A stretch of DNA of 64,000 nt, taken from assembly GCA_029866205.1 (NCBI GenBank), contig JARWZT010000014.1:62001-126000 (forward strand). The letters run 5' to 3'. The notes under the pieces are model-generated. The model had not been told where the DNA came from. It did not search any database and worked only from the letters and a program-made list of their open reading frames with translations. This DNA comes from Rhodoferax sp. GTDB taxonomy: Bacteria > Pseudomonadota > Gammaproteobacteria > Burkholderiales > Burkholderiaceae_C. Below, piece by piece: positions 17,827-26,361 of the stretch (within the stretch, counting starts at the first letter, position 1; each line of letters begins with the position of its first letter). The translations under genes and the position numbers were made by a program.

Positions 17827-17910
17827 GGCAGAGGGTCGGAGCTAAGCCGCATGATAATCGCCACCCAGGGCCACGCGGCAGTCGCCAAGCCCATTGCAGG
17901 AGTGGAAAAT

Positions 17911-18360
17911 ATGGAATGTACAGTCAGTTGGACCGGGAACAGCGGCACCCGCTCAGGCATGGGTTTTTTGGCCGAGACCGGAAGTGGCCACGCGGTCGTG
18001 ATGGACGGCGCTCCAGACGCTGCCAAGCCGGAAAACGGTGGCCAAAACTTGGCGCCCCGGCCCATGGAGCTGGTATTGGCGGGCACCGGTGGTTGCACCG
18101 CTTACGACGTCGTGCTCATCCTCAAGCGGGGCCGCCACGCCGTGCAAGGCTGCAGCGTCAAACTGAGCTCCGAACGGGCAGAGTCCGACCCCAAAGTTTT
18201 CACCAAAATCCACATGCACTTTACCGTGACCGGCAAAGGCATCCCCCCCAGCGCCGTAGAACGCGCCATTGCGATGAGCCACGAAAAATACTGTTCTGCC
18301 AGCATCATGCTGGGCAAAACGGCGCAGATTACTACGGGGTTTGAGTTGGTGGAGGGCTGA
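17911..18360 (+). CDS. OsmC family protein (YhfA-like)
   Basis: A 149-residue OsmC/Ohr-superfamily protein with the two conserved cysteines C62 (GTGGCTAYDV) and C128 (HEKYCSAS), as expected for a thiol peroxidase fold. The spacing and GGCTAYDV block resemble the YhfA subgroup, whose physiological substrate is unclear. ATG 17911 is chosen for its upstream GGAG at good spacing; an in-frame ATG at 17851 is possible but has no such site. The frame is open far upstream, antisense to ilvA, which is a high-GC artefact. Divergent from ilvA, convergent with the porin gene. Confidence 0.88.
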   Translation: MECTVSWTGNSGTRSGMGFLAETGSGHAVVMDGAPDAAKPENGGQNLAPRPMELVLAGTGGCTAYDVVLILKRGRHAVQGCSVKLSSERAESDPKVFTKIHMHFTVTGKGIPPSAVERAIAMSHEKYCSASIMLGKTAQITTGFELVEG

Positions 18361-18380
18361 GACTCCAGCCCAGCACCCAT

Positions 18381-18417
18381 AAAAAAGCCCCCAGGCGTTT
18401 CCGCCTGGGGGCTTTTT
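18381..18417. terminator. bidirectional terminator between osmC and porin 1
   Basis: A GCCCCCAGGCG / CGCCTGGGGGC hairpin, loop TTTC, with A-run before and T-run after. It serves osmC on the plus strand and the porin on the minus strand, and is nearly the same as the hairpin after porin 2. Confidence 0.9.
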
Positions 18418-18430
18418 AGCTTCTTGCTTC

Positions 18431-18462
18431 TTACACTGGCACAAGGCCAGCGCGGGAATTAG
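18431..18462 (-). repeat. conserved porin 3' segment, copy 1 (inverted relative to copy 2)
   Basis: Read on the minus strand, this stretch from the porin stop codon outwards matches 23081-23112 downstream of porin 2 at all but one position. The shared block continues into near-identical terminator hairpins, showing that the duplication included the 3' untranslated region. Confidence 0.85.
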
Positions 18463-19496
18463 AAGGAGTGGTTCAACGACAAACGGTACTGGTCGTTGGT
18501 GCCGCTGGTGCCGGACTGGGTGTCGCTACCAAAAGAGGCGTTCACATTGGTGCGCTTGCTCAGGTCATACTGGGCAGCCACTTGTGTGAAGGAGGCGGTG
18601 TCACGCTTGCCGTAGTTCAAACCAAAGGTTGTTGCACCCATGGGCACGGACACGCCAAACATGGTGGCAGCGGCATCTGTGCCATCTTGCTTTCCGCGAC
18701 GTGCGGCATCCCAGCCCAAACCAACTTTAGCGACGCCGAGGTCGTAGACGGCGCTAAGGTCGGTTGACAGTGTGCGTGGGTTTGTCACGCCGGTCAGGGC
18801 TGCGACTGCCTTGGCATTGTCGGAGTAGGTGGACTGGTTGACTTGGGCAACAACTTTCAAGCCATTGGCTGCGTAGGTCGCAGAAGCTGTCCAAGTGGTG
18901 GAGCCGGGAACGTTGGCGCCGTCACCTGAAATTGCATCAGCCTTAATCGCTGCAGCGAGCGCAGCTTTGTTGGCGGCGGTAGGCGCGCCGGCATAAGTCA
19001 CAGCTGCAGCAGTGGCGCCAGCGGATACGGCTTGATTGCTGCCACCTTCAACGTACTTCAAAGAAGCAGAGAAAGCGGAATTAATTGGGATCGTCAGCGA
19101 AGCTACGTCGATGGCAGCGCGGCTGATAACTGCGCTAGTCCACTGATCATCAGCCAAGTTGGCTGGTGCAACCAAAGCAGCACCTTGGTTGCCACCCGAA
19201 CGGGTGTTTGCCAGAGCGAAAGTGTAGGCCGATGTCGACAAAACAACGGACTGGTCCGCACGGGTGAATCCAGCACCACGTTGGGTGTCATTCTCAACTG
19301 TGAACGAGCCCGACAGTTTCATGCCCGCGCCCAAATCTTCGCCTGCGGAGATCACGAACGTGTTGTCGGTCATTGCCAGACCTTGCGACGATCCAGACAG
19401 ATTTTTCTGAGTCGCAGCCGACAGGCTACCGGTGATCGAAACCTGAGCGAAAGAAGTGCCAACTGCTGCGACAGCAGCCAATGCAAAACGGTACAA
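18459..19496 (-). CDS. Gram-negative porin 1, with an abnormal 5' end
   Basis: An outer-membrane porin of the short Comamonadaceae type (up to 345 residues), ending in SLNHSF with the C-terminal aromatic needed for beta-barrel assembly. It is a paralogue of the porin at 22137-23084: both share NTRSGG, VAKVGLG, FGLNYGKR and QYDLSKRTNVN. The only available start in frame is TTG at 19496, directly after an in-frame TGA and overlapping an out-of-frame ATG (ATGATTG). That gives a short but plausible signal peptide (ALAAVAAVGTSFA-Q). No GGAG site is present. Against porin 2 the start region appears to lack 2 bp, so this may be a frameshifted gene, an assembly error or a true TTG start. Confidence 0.75.
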   Translation of the reverse strand: MYRFALAAVAAVGTSFAQVSITGSLSAATQKNLSGSSQGLAMTDNTFVISAGEDLGAGMKLSGSFTVENDTQRGAGFTRADQSVVLSTSAYTFALANTRSGGNQGAALVAPANLADDQWTSAVISRAAIDVASLTIPINSAFSASLKYVEGGSNQAVSAGATAAAVTYAGAPTAANKAALAAAIKADAISGDGANVPGSTTWTASATYAANGLKVVAQVNQSTYSDNAKAVAALTGVTNPRTLSTDLSAVYDLGVAKVGLGWDAARRGKQDGTDAAATMFGVSVPMGATTFGLNYGKRDTASFTQVAAQYDLSKRTNVNASFGSDTQSGTSGTNDQYRLSLNHSF

Positions 19497-19762
19497 TCAT
19501 TTTAATTTATGAAAAAAATTGCATTTTCACAACTGAAAAGTAGAAAAATCAATGAAAAACGATACAAAATAAAGTTGGAAAGTAATTTGTATACAACTTT
19601 TACACCCTGTTTTTGGTCTTTTCCAGGGATTTTGTACCGATTTTTGTTGCGCAATTTGCAGGGCTACAAAGCTGGTTTTTCAGGCCTAAATAGCAGCCTG
19701 CTGGCCGCCCGATGCTGGTTTGGAGCAGGCTCTTCATCTCTACAACTGGCGGGTTTTTCGTC
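19497..19762. promoter_or_regulatory. AT-rich divergent intergenic region with a TTGTATACAA palindrome
   Basis: This 266-bp gap between porin 1 (-) and the recombinase (+) is much richer in A/T than its surroundings. It contains the perfect 10-bp palindrome TTGTATACAA at 19587-19596 and an AAAGTTG / CAACTTT inverted pair (19571-19577, 19594-19600). It probably holds both promoters. A short open frame from 19509 has no recognisable content. Confidence 0.45.
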
Positions 19763-21106
19763 ATGAATCCGTTGATCGACCCGTCGCGCGCGGCTGCTAA
19801 CGATGACGAAGGCGCGGCCAAACGCGAGCGCACCGTGCCGATTCCGGACACGATCACCCGCGTACCCGGCTATCCGGACAAGCTGTGCCTCTACAAAATG
19901 GAGGCCAGCAAATACTGGCAGGTGCGCTGCTGGATCGCCGGGCGCACCTACCGGCGCAGCACCAAGACCCAAAATCTGCGCCAAGCGCAGAGCATTGCAC
20001 GCACCGTTTACGAGGCCTGGCTGGCAGAAAACTACCTGTCCATCCCCGATACGCCGGGCGCAGGCACCGCCAAGGCTCCCAAGGTGGTGCAACCGGGCAA
20101 GGTTGTTACCTTTGGCGCCCTGGCAGCACAGTTGTTTGCCAATGAAGAGGCCCGTGTGGGCCGCGGTGAATGGACGATGGGCAGCTTGCAGGTGCTGCGC
20201 AACCGCCTGGACTCGTATATCTTGCCGCGCTGGGCCAGCGCTGCGCCCTCGGACATCACCTACCAGAGCCTGCTCGACTTCATCAACTTTATGAGTGACC
20301 AGCACTCCACCATCACCATCAGCCAATACCTGGTGGCGGTGCGCAAGGTACTGCGCCACGCGGTGGCCTCGGGCCAGCTTGAGGCCCTGCCGGACTTTCC
20401 CAAGGTCAAGGTCCTCACCAAGTCGCGCGGCGCGTTTACGCCCACGGAATACCGTTGCATCATCCGCAAAGCCCGCCATTTGCGCGGTGTCCGCCACCCC
20501 GAGAGTGGGGCAGAGATCCGTATCAAATACAAGGTGCGGCTCAAAGAGCAGATCATGCCGCCGGACTTGGCGTGGGCGATCGGTTTCATGGTGCACGGCT
20601 TTATTCGTCCCAGCGACCTTAAAACCCTCAAGCACAAGCACGTCGAAGTGGTACGCGGCGACAACACCTACCTGCGCCTGACCCTGCCCGAGACCAAAAG
20701 CCACGGCAAACCCATCGTCACCTTGTATTCAGCGGTGCGCATTTATGAGCAAATCGTCAAAAACAACGCGCGGCGCGACCTGGCCAAGCCCGACGACTAC
20801 CTGTTCATGCCCCAGCTGCGCGACCGCCACTACATGCTGGCCGTGCTGAGCTTTCACCTCAATTGGGTGTTGGGCGTAACCCAACTTAAAGAAGGCGCCC
20901 ATGGTCAACCACGCAGCATGTACAGTTTTCGCCACTCGGCCATCACCTTCAGGCTGCTTTACGGCCAGGGTATTGACCTGCTGACGCTGGCGCGTAACGC
21001 CCGCACCAGCGTGGACGTGATCAACACTTACTACGCCAGCACCGTGACGGGCGAGCAAAACATTGCGCTATTGCAAAGCCGGCGCACCCGCAAAGCCAAG
21101 CCCTGA
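19763..21106 (+). CDS. tyrosine-type site-specific recombinase (integrase family)
   Basis: A 447-residue protein with an N-terminal DNA-binding half (MEASKYWQVRCWIAGRTYRRS resembles an arm-type domain, and a core-binding SAM-like region around 130-220) and a C-terminal catalytic domain. Visible catalytic elements are the first Arg in HGFIRPSDLKTLK, the box YSFRHSAIT holding the second Arg and following His, and the tyrosine in VINTYYAS. The usual first histidine of HxxR is Tyr (YSFR), a variant seen in some integrases. ATG 19763 is preferred over 19712 because the extra 17 residues are hydrophobic and unlike the family. No attachment site, excisionase or cargo genes are evident. The target is unknown. 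Confidence 0.85.
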   Translation: MNPLIDPSRAAANDDEGAAKRERTVPIPDTITRVPGYPDKLCLYKMEASKYWQVRCWIAGRTYRRSTKTQNLRQAQSIARTVYEAWLAENYLSIPDTPGAGTAKAPKVVQPGKVVTFGALAAQLFANEEARVGRGEWTMGSLQVLRNRLDSYILPRWASAAPSDITYQSLLDFINFMSDQHSTITISQYLVAVRKVLRHAVASGQLEALPDFPKVKVLTKSRGAFTPTEYRCIIRKARHLRGVRHPESGAEIRIKYKVRLKEQIMPPDLAWAIGFMVHGFIRPSDLKTLKHKHVEVVRGDNTYLRLTLPETKSHGKPIVTLYSAVRIYEQIVKNNARRDLAKPDDYLFMPQLRDRHYMLAVLSFHLNWVLGVTQLKEGAHGQPRSMYSFRHSAITFRLLYGQGIDLLTLARNARTSVDVINTYYASTVTGEQNIALLQSRRTRKAKP

Positions 21107-21164
21107 CCCTTCGCCCAAGGCTCGGCTGGTGAAGTGCTCTATATGTTGACATGCAGCACGCCAG

Positions 21165-21193
21165 CCAAGGTGCGCTGGGGCACCTTGGCACTT
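21165..21193 (+). terminator. possible terminator after the recombinase gene
   Basis: A perfect 9-bp stem CCAAGGTGC / GCACCTTGG with a 6-nt loop is followed by a short CACTTTT tail. The T-tract is weak. It lies in the 93-bp gap before the converging coq7 gene. Confidence 0.4.
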
Positions 21194-21199
21194 TTGCAG

Positions 21200-21829
21200 C
21201 TAAACCCGCTGCGCGACGGTCGTCATGACCTTGGCGGCGGCCCGCATCAGGGCTTGTACGGGCGGCGGCACCACGGCAGCACCCGCGGCGCGGGCGGCAT
21301 CCGCGTGGCGCAGTTCGTCATCGCGCATCTGCGCCACGATGGCGCGCGAGGCGTGGTCCGCGGCCGGCAAGGCCTGCAAATGGCTTTCCAGATGGGCGCC
21401 CACCTGCGTCTCGGTCTCCACCACAAAGCCCAAACTGACCGCATCCCCCAGCCGTCCCGCCAGCAAACCCAGCCCAAACGCCCCGGCGTACCACAGCGGA
21501 TTGAGCAAGGAGGGCCGCGCGCCCAAGTCTTGCAGCCGTTGCGCCGTCCAAGCCAGGTGGTCAGTTTCCTCCACACAAGCGGCGGTGTAATGCGCACGCA
21601 ACTCCGGGTTGCGGGTAGCCAGAGCCTGCGCGGTGTACAGCGCCTGGGCGCACACCTCGCCCACATGGTTGACGCGCATCAGGCCCGCTGAGCGTTGCTT
21701 TTCTGCGTCTGTCAGGGTGGTGGGCGCTTCGGGCAGCGTCTGGCAGGGCCCGGACGCGTGCGGCGTAGCAAACAAAGTACGAAGCGCCGTGTCAGCGGCG
21801 GCCATCAGTCGGTCGGTAGAGAATTGCAT
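21200..21829 (-). CDS. coq7: 2-nonaprenyl-3-methyl-6-methoxy-1,4-benzoquinol hydroxylase (Coq7)
   Basis: A 209-residue di-iron monooxygenase for the last hydroxylation in ubiquinone synthesis, membrane-associated. The carboxylate/His ligands of the family are visible: E58 in [10 protein letters not shown]88 and H91 in EETDHLAW, E140 in [12 protein letters not shown], and E172/H175 in DDELRHADA. The ATG at 21829 gives the usual length; an upstream in-frame start adds a 24-residue tail without similarity. Presence of coq7 rather than only ubiF fits a betaproteobacterium. It sits between the recombinase and porin 2. Confidence 0.94.
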   Translation of the reverse strand: MQFSTDRLMAAADTALRTLFATPHASGPCQTLPEAPTTLTDAEKQRSAGLMRVNHVGEVCAQALYTAQALATRNPELRAHYTAACVEETDHLAWTAQRLQDLGARPSLLNPLWYAGAFGLGLLAGRLGDAVSLGFVVETETQVGAHLESHLQALPAADHASRAIVAQMRDDELRHADAARAAGAAVVPPPVQALMRAAAKVMTTVAQRV

Positions 21830-22136
21830 GCTCCAAGCATACAAGGCAGGCACTTGCACTGCTTGGGAAGTGGGCATGGGCGGGTGCACCTTGCCATTCA
21901 AAGCCGCCGAACGGATGGCACCACCAGCCGCCTAAAAACTGGGATTCGCCCACCAAAGCCCCACTTGTGTTGCGCAGTTGCAACGAAATCCGCCGAAAAG
22001 AGCCGCCGCAGGTGGCTTTTCTTTGCCAAAGCCCTCCGCGTCTGTTGCAATGCACTCAGCTTCTGAAAACGAAGTTGGTGCTGAAGTTCAATTTTTTGAA
22101 ATCAGCATCCCTTGATTAACTTTGGAGAATTTTTAA
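21830..22136. other. intergenic region between coq7 and porin 2
   Basis: This 307-bp gap holds the promoter regions of the two divergent genes. A TTTGGAGAATTTTT ribosome-site region precedes the porin ATG. I could not pick a convincing -35/-10 pair, and there is no credible coding frame. Confidence 0.4.
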
Positions 22137-23084
22137 ATGAAAAAGACCCTTATTGCATTGGCTGCTGTGGCATCTTTGGCTACTTCTGGCGCTGCTTTCG
22201 CTCAAGCCACTATATCAGGCGGTGTTGGTTTTGCTTCGATCAAGAACTTTGCGGGTACCTCGCAAGGTCTGCTGAACACCGGCGCTTGGCTGGATGTGGC
22301 AGCGTCTGAAGACCTGGGTGGCGGCATGAAAGTGTCTGCATTCATGGAACTGAACATGGACAGCAGCCGTGCTGCAGCTGGTAGCGCATACAGCGGCGAC
22401 CGCAACATGACTCTGAGCACCCCCAGCTTCTCGCTGACCCTGGCTAACACCCGTTCGGGCGGCGCTCAGGCGGCTGCTTTGATCGCTCCCGTGAACCTGT
22501 GGGACGGCTACTGGGGTGCGGGCGGTGTTATCACGCGCGCGAATGTTGACGCTGCGGTGTTGACCGTTCCCATGGGTGGCGGTTTGACCGTTCAAGGTAA
22601 GTACGTTGAGTCCGGCCCAGACTACGCTGCTTCTGCTGGCACCACCACGATGGTTCTGGCTGCGATGTACGCAGCCGGTCCTCTGAAAGTTGCAGCGGGT
22701 GTAAACCAGTCCGCCTTCACTCCTGCTACCGCCGCAACTCTGGCTGCTGCAGGCGTCACCTCTCCTCGCACTGTGTCTACCGACCTGAGCGTGATCTATG
22801 ACGCTGGTGTTGCTAAAGTTGGTCTGGGCTACGATAGCGCACGTCGCGGCAGGCAAGACGGCACCGACGACGCTGCCATCTTGGCTGGTATCACTGTGCC
22901 TGCGGGCGCAGCCAGCTTTGGCCTGAACTACGGCAAGCGTGGCAACGGTTCGTTCAACCAAGTCGGCGCACAGTACGACCTGAGCAAGCGTACCAACGTC
23001 AATCTGTCGTTCGGCAATGCTGACACCGGCGCTGCCAATGGCCAAACCAACGAGTACTCGTTGTCTTTGAACCACTACTTCTAA
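22137..23084 (+). CDS. Gram-negative porin 2
   Basis: A 315-residue outer-membrane porin with a clean signal peptide (KKTLIALAAVASLATSGAAFAQ-like, cleavage after AFA near residue 22) and a C-terminal Phe (SLNHYF). Its ATG is preceded by TTGGAG at normal spacing, unlike porin 1. Shared blocks with porin 1 include NTRSGGAQAAAL, VAKVGLGYDSARRGRQDGT, FGLNYGKRG and QYDLSKRTNVN. It is 30 residues shorter, mainly because it lacks the alanine-rich insertion around residues 160-195 of porin 1. A strong terminator follows 44 bp after the stop. General diffusion or anion pore is inferred; specificity cannot be read. Confidence 0.93.
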   Translation: MKKTLIALAAVASLATSGAAFAQATISGGVGFASIKNFAGTSQGLLNTGAWLDVAASEDLGGGMKVSAFMELNMDSSRAAAGSAYSGDRNMTLSTPSFSLTLANTRSGGAQAAALIAPVNLWDGYWGAGGVITRANVDAAVLTVPMGGGLTVQGKYVESGPDYAASAGTTTMVLAAMYAAGPLKVAAGVNQSAFTPATAATLAAAGVTSPRTVSTDLSVIYDAGVAKVGLGYDSARRGRQDGTDDAAILAGITVPAGAASFGLNYGKRGNGSFNQVGAQYDLSKRTNVNLSFGNADTGAANGQTNEYSLSLNHYF

Positions 23085-23112
23085 TTCCCGCGCTGGCCTG
23101 GTGCCAGTGTAA
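23081..23112 (+). repeat. conserved porin 3' segment, copy 2
   Basis: The segment from the porin 2 stop codon outwards is the inverted counterpart of 18431-18462, with a single mismatch. Confidence 0.85.
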
Positions 23113-23127
23113 GAATCTGAAAAGTGC

Positions 23128-23161
23128 AAAAGCCCCCAGGTGGAAACACCTGGGGGCTTTT
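23128..23161. terminator. bidirectional terminator between porin 2 and fur
   Basis: An AAAAGCCCCCAGGTG / CACCTGGGGGCTTTT hairpin with a GAAA loop, flanked by A and T runs. It serves porin 2 (+) and the converging fur gene (-), and closely resembles the hairpin after porin 1. Confidence 0.9.
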
Positions 23162-23171
23162 GTTTTGGGCC

Positions 23172-23603
23172 TCAGGGCTGCGGACGGTTGGGGCAGCGGG
23201 CCTTGTTGCAGGTGGCGTACAGACTCAGCGCGTGGTCGGTAATGGTGAAACCCTTGAGTTTGGCCACCGCTTGCTGGCGCAACTCGATTTCAGGGTCATA
23301 AAACTCCTCGACCTGGCCGCAATCAAGGCAAACGATGTGGTCGTGGTGCTGGCCCTCATTGAGCTCGTAGACCGACTTGCCGCCCTCAAACTGGCTGCGG
23401 TTGAGGATGCTGGCTTGTTCGAACTGGGTCAGCACGCGGTACACGGTGGCCAGGCCGACGTCGGCGCGCTCTTGCAGCAAGATGCGAAACACGTCCTCGG
23501 CCGACATGTGGCGCTGCCCGCTGCGCTGGAAAACTTCCAGGATCTTCAGGCGGGGAATCGTGGCTTTTAACCCGGTGCTTTTGAGTTCGTCAATGTTGGT
23601 CAT
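23172..23603 (-). CDS. fur: ferric uptake regulator Fur
   Basis: A 143-residue iron-responsive repressor. It has the winged-helix recognition region (HMSAEDVFR, VGLATVYRVLTQFE), the metal site HHDHIVCLDC (H86, H87, H89, C92, C95) and a second Cys pair C132/C137 near the end. Length and motifs match Fur rather than Zur or PerR. It is divergent from bamE with a 63-bp gap, the standard arrangement in Burkholderiales. Confidence 0.95.
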   Translation of the reverse strand: MTNIDELKSTGLKATIPRLKILEVFQRSGQRHMSAEDVFRILLQERADVGLATVYRVLTQFEQASILNRSQFEGGKSVYELNEGQHHDHIVCLDCGQVEEFYDPEIELRQQAVAKLKGFTITDHALSLYATCNKARCPNRPQP

Positions 23604-23666
23604 GGCGCTACGGTCTCAGGGGGGCGAGGCTACAATGCCACGATCTTACCGCCCCCTATTCTGCCC

Positions 23667-24221
23667 ATGATCCTCTCCTATTCTGTCCGCCGCGCCATGG
23701 CTTTTTCGGGTCTTGGGGCCGCCGTGCTGGCGATGTCGGCATGCAGCAGTCTGGACCGTGCAAGCCGCGCAGTACCCGCGGTCGTTACGCCTTACAGCAT
23801 GGACATTGTGCAGGGCAATGTGGTGACCCGCGAGCAGTTGGCCGCTCTGCAGCTGGGCATGCCGCGCCCCCAGGTACAGGCGATTTTGGGCACGCCATTG
23901 CTGGTCAGTGCGTTTCACACGCAGCGCTGGGACTACACCTTTACCCTGAAGCAGCAGGGCGTTGCGCCCCAAGAGCGCCATGTCACCGTATTTTTCAAGG
24001 ACGACCGGGTCGAACGTATTGAGGCCGATCCGCTGCCGAGCGAGGCCGATTTTGTCGGCAGCTTGCGCAAGCCCAAAGACCTGCCTAAGCCCAAGCCGCT
24101 GGAGGCGGCTGCCGACGCGTTGGCCAAATTCCCGGCGCCCGCATCGGCCCCGAGTGCCAGCCCGGCGTTGCCCTTGCCCAGTGCGACCAGTTATCCGCCA
24201 CTGGAGCCAGCGACCAAATAA
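23667..24221 (+). CDS. bamE: outer-membrane assembly lipoprotein BamE (OmlA/SmpA)
   Basis: A 184-residue lipoprotein of the BAM complex that helps insert beta-barrel proteins. The signal peptide ends in the lipobox MSAC with C26 as the lipidated cysteine. The SmpA/OmlA fold block [19 protein letters not shown] and WDYTF ... [12 protein letters not shown] are clear. The C-terminal ~60 residues are proline/alanine-rich and longer than in enterobacteria, typical of this group. Divergent from fur; dapB follows after 98 bp. Confidence 0.94.
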   Translation: MILSYSVRRAMAFSGLGAAVLAMSACSSLDRASRAVPAVVTPYSMDIVQGNVVTREQLAALQLGMPRPQVQAILGTPLLVSAFHTQRWDYTFTLKQQGVAPQERHVTVFFKDDRVERIEADPLPSEADFVGSLRKPKDLPKPKPLEAAADALAKFPAPASAPSASPALPLPSATSYPPLEPATK

Positions 24222-24319
24222 ACCGGTCACGACAGCGCACAGGCTGCCCCGGGGGCCGTCCGTGTGAGCGATGCCGCAACGCCATACACCACCAAATATG
24301 TAAAAAGGGAGCAGGCCCG

Positions 24320-25147
24320 ATGGTTCAGACAACGACAAACACAGCGGCAATTGCTGTAGCCATTGCCGGAGCTTCCGGCCGGATGGGACAGATGCTGGTT
24401 GAGGCGGTGCGTGCCGATCCCGCCTTTGCATTGGCGGGTGCCTTGGACGTAGCGGGCAGCACCGCCATTGGCCACGACGCTGGTGCGTATGCCGGGCAGA
24501 CCACGGGCGTGCACATCACCGCCGACGTGCGGGCGGGCTTGCACCACAGCCAGGTGCTGATCGACTTCACCCGGCCCGAGGGCACCATGGCGCATTTGCA
24601 GGCCTGTCTGGCCTTGAATGTCGGCCTGGTGATCGGCACCACCGGATTCTCGGACGCCCAAAAGGCCGAGATTGCCGAGGCCGCAAAGCATATTCCGATC
24701 ATGATGGCGCCCAATATGAGCGTGGGCGTCAACGTCACCCTGAAGTTGCTGGAAATGGCGGCCCAGGCGCTGGCCACCGGCTACGACATTGAAATTATTG
24801 AAGCGCACCACCGCCACAAGGTGGACGCGCCCTCGGGTACGGCCCTCAAAATGGGTGAGGTGATTGCCAGCGCACTTGGGCGCGACCTGAAAGACTGTGC
24901 GGTCTATGCCCGCGAAGGCGTCACCGGCGAGCGCGACCCCTCTAGCATCGGCTTTGCGACCATTCGCGGTGGCGATATTGTGGGCGACCACACCGTGCTG
25001 TTCGCTGGCACGGGCGAGCGCATCGAGATCAGCCATAAATCGTCAAGCCGTGCCACTTATGCCCAGGGAAGCTTGCGTGCGGTGCGCTTTTTGGCGGGCA
25101 AGCGCAGCGGTTTGTTCGACATGTTTGACGTGCTGGGATTGAAATGA
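24320..25147 (+). CDS. dapB: 4-hydroxy-tetrahydrodipicolinate reductase
   Basis: A 275-residue NAD(P)H-dependent enzyme of the diaminopimelate/lysine pathway. The N-terminal Rossmann motif is [12 protein letters not shown], the substrate/catalytic block is [19 protein letters not shown], and GTTGF marks the nucleotide-binding loop. A GGGAGCAGG ribosome-site region lies just before the ATG. The stop overlaps the ATG of exbB by 4 bases (ATGA), so the two are translationally coupled. Confidence 0.97.
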   Translation: MVQTTTNTAAIAVAIAGASGRMGQMLVEAVRADPAFALAGALDVAGSTAIGHDAGAYAGQTTGVHITADVRAGLHHSQVLIDFTRPEGTMAHLQACLALNVGLVIGTTGFSDAQKAEIAEAAKHIPIMMAPNMSVGVNVTLKLLEMAAQALATGYDIEIIEAHHRHKVDAPSGTALKMGEVIASALGRDLKDCAVYAREGVTGERDPSSIGFATIRGGDIVGDHTVLFAGTGERIEISHKSSSRATYAQGSLRAVRFLAGKRSGLFDMFDVLGLK

Positions 25148-25863
25148 ACCCGCTGGTCGCTCTGGGCGGTTTGTTTCAGGGCGATGCAGTACACAAGGCG
25201 GTGACGCTGCTGTTGCTGCTGATGTCGGTGGGCAGTTGGGTCGTTATTGTCTGGAAAACTTACTTGCTGCGCCGGGCGGTGACTGATGTGGCACGCAGCA
25301 TTGCCGCGTTTTGGCAAGCGCCCGATCTGGCGCAGGCCGGGCACACCTTGCAGGCGTTTGACCGCAGCGCGCTAGTGAGCCCGCTGCTGCAAGCCAGCCA
25401 ACGTCAGCTCGCGACCGCCCAGTCGGCGCGGGGCCTGTCCAGCCAGGGCGACGTGGGCGCGCAGTTGACCCGGGTATTGCGCGATGCACTGGCCACTAGT
25501 TTGCGCAAGCTGCAGTCGGGCCAGGTCTTGCTGGCCACCGTGGGCTCGGTTGCGCCCTTTGTGGGGTTATTGGGTACGGTCTGGGGCATCTACCATGCGC
25601 TCATCACCATGGCCAGTGCCAGTCCGATGACCATCGACAAAATTGCCAGGCCGGTGGGTGAGGCGCTGATCATGACGGCCGCGGGGCTGGTGGTGGCCAT
25701 TCCGGCGGTGTTGGGCTATAACATTTTTGGGCGCCTCATTGGCCGGATCGAGGCCGATCTGGACGGATTTGCGCGCGACCTGCGCGCGTTGCTGGTGGTG
25801 CAACACGGGCAGGGCAGTCAAGCTGCGGGGCCTACGGCCTGGGCGCACACCGCCCTGGACTGA
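25144..25863 (+). CDS. exbB: MotA/TolQ/ExbB proton channel family protein
   Basis: A 239-residue inner-membrane protein. It has three hydrophobic segments (about 20-40, 132-155 and 178-200), with the conserved [14 protein letters not shown] and [20 protein letters not shown] blocks of the family around the second and third. It pairs with the following ExbD/TolR protein to energise an outer-membrane transporter or the envelope. No tonB is adjacent, and the ExbB versus TolQ choice is not decided by sequence alone. Confidence 0.9.
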   Translation: MNPLVALGGLFQGDAVHKAVTLLLLLMSVGSWVVIVWKTYLLRRAVTDVARSIAAFWQAPDLAQAGHTLQAFDRSALVSPLLQASQRQLATAQSARGLSSQGDVGAQLTRVLRDALATSLRKLQSGQVLLATVGSVAPFVGLLGTVWGIYHALITMASASPMTIDKIARPVGEALIMTAAGLVVAIPAVLGYNIFGRLIGRIEADLDGFARDLRALLVVQHGQGSQAAGPTAWAHTALD

Positions 25864-25870
25864 GGCCGCC

Positions 25871-26290
25871 ATGACATTTGGCCGCATGGAACCCACGTCG
25901 GGCACGGCCCCCATGGCAGACATCAATATGACGCCGCTGATTGACGTGATGCTGGTGCTCCTGGTGATTTTTATCATCACCGCACCGCTGATGGTGAGCG
26001 CCCTCAAAGTGGATTTGCCCCAAGCCAGCGCGCCCGCTGCCCTGGACGCCGCTGGGCCCGCCCTGGCGGTGGTGATAGACAAACAGGGCGGCATCTTCGT
26101 ACGCGACCAGGCGCTGGAGGGGGTCGCCTTGGAGCAGGCCTTGCGCGCTGCCGCCGTGCAAAACCCGGCGACCGAGGTCCAACTGCGCGCTGACAGCGCG
26201 GTGCCCTATGGCCGGGTTGTGGAGTTCATGGCCATGGCCCACCGCGCGGGCTTGAGCCGGGTTGGTTTTGTAACCCAGACCCCCCAATAG
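25871..26290 (+). CDS. exbD: ExbD/TolR family biopolymer transport protein
   Basis: A 139-residue single-pass protein. The block [20 protein letters not shown] contains the membrane helix with the conserved Asp that carries protons. The C-terminal periplasmic domain ends in [13 protein letters not shown] 25871 is 7 bp after the exbB stop; an alternative ATG at 25886 is equally in frame. It forms a complex with the preceding ExbB. Confidence 0.92.
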   Translation: MTFGRMEPTSGTAPMADINMTPLIDVMLVLLVIFIITAPLMVSALKVDLPQASAPAALDAAGPALAVVIDKQGGIFVRDQALEGVALEQALRAAAVQNPATEVQLRADSAVPYGRVVEFMAMAHRAGLSRVGFVTQTPQ

Positions 26291-26361
26291 CAGCAAAGCA
26301 GCGCGGCAGGGTCGCCCGCGCCCACCGCCTAAAATGGGCGCGATTCCCAACAAGTTCCCCC

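Noticed and set aside
15283..18360. Plus-strand open frame of more than 1000 codons running antisense across the 5'-nucleotidase and ilvA
   Set aside because: It is a shadow of high-GC codon usage opposite well-recognised genes. Only its last 149 codons (osmC) show a known family and a ribosome site.
19509..19766. 85-codon AT-rich frame before the recombinase
   Set aside because: No ribosome site or similarity; it lies in a promoter-like region and crosses the recombinase start.
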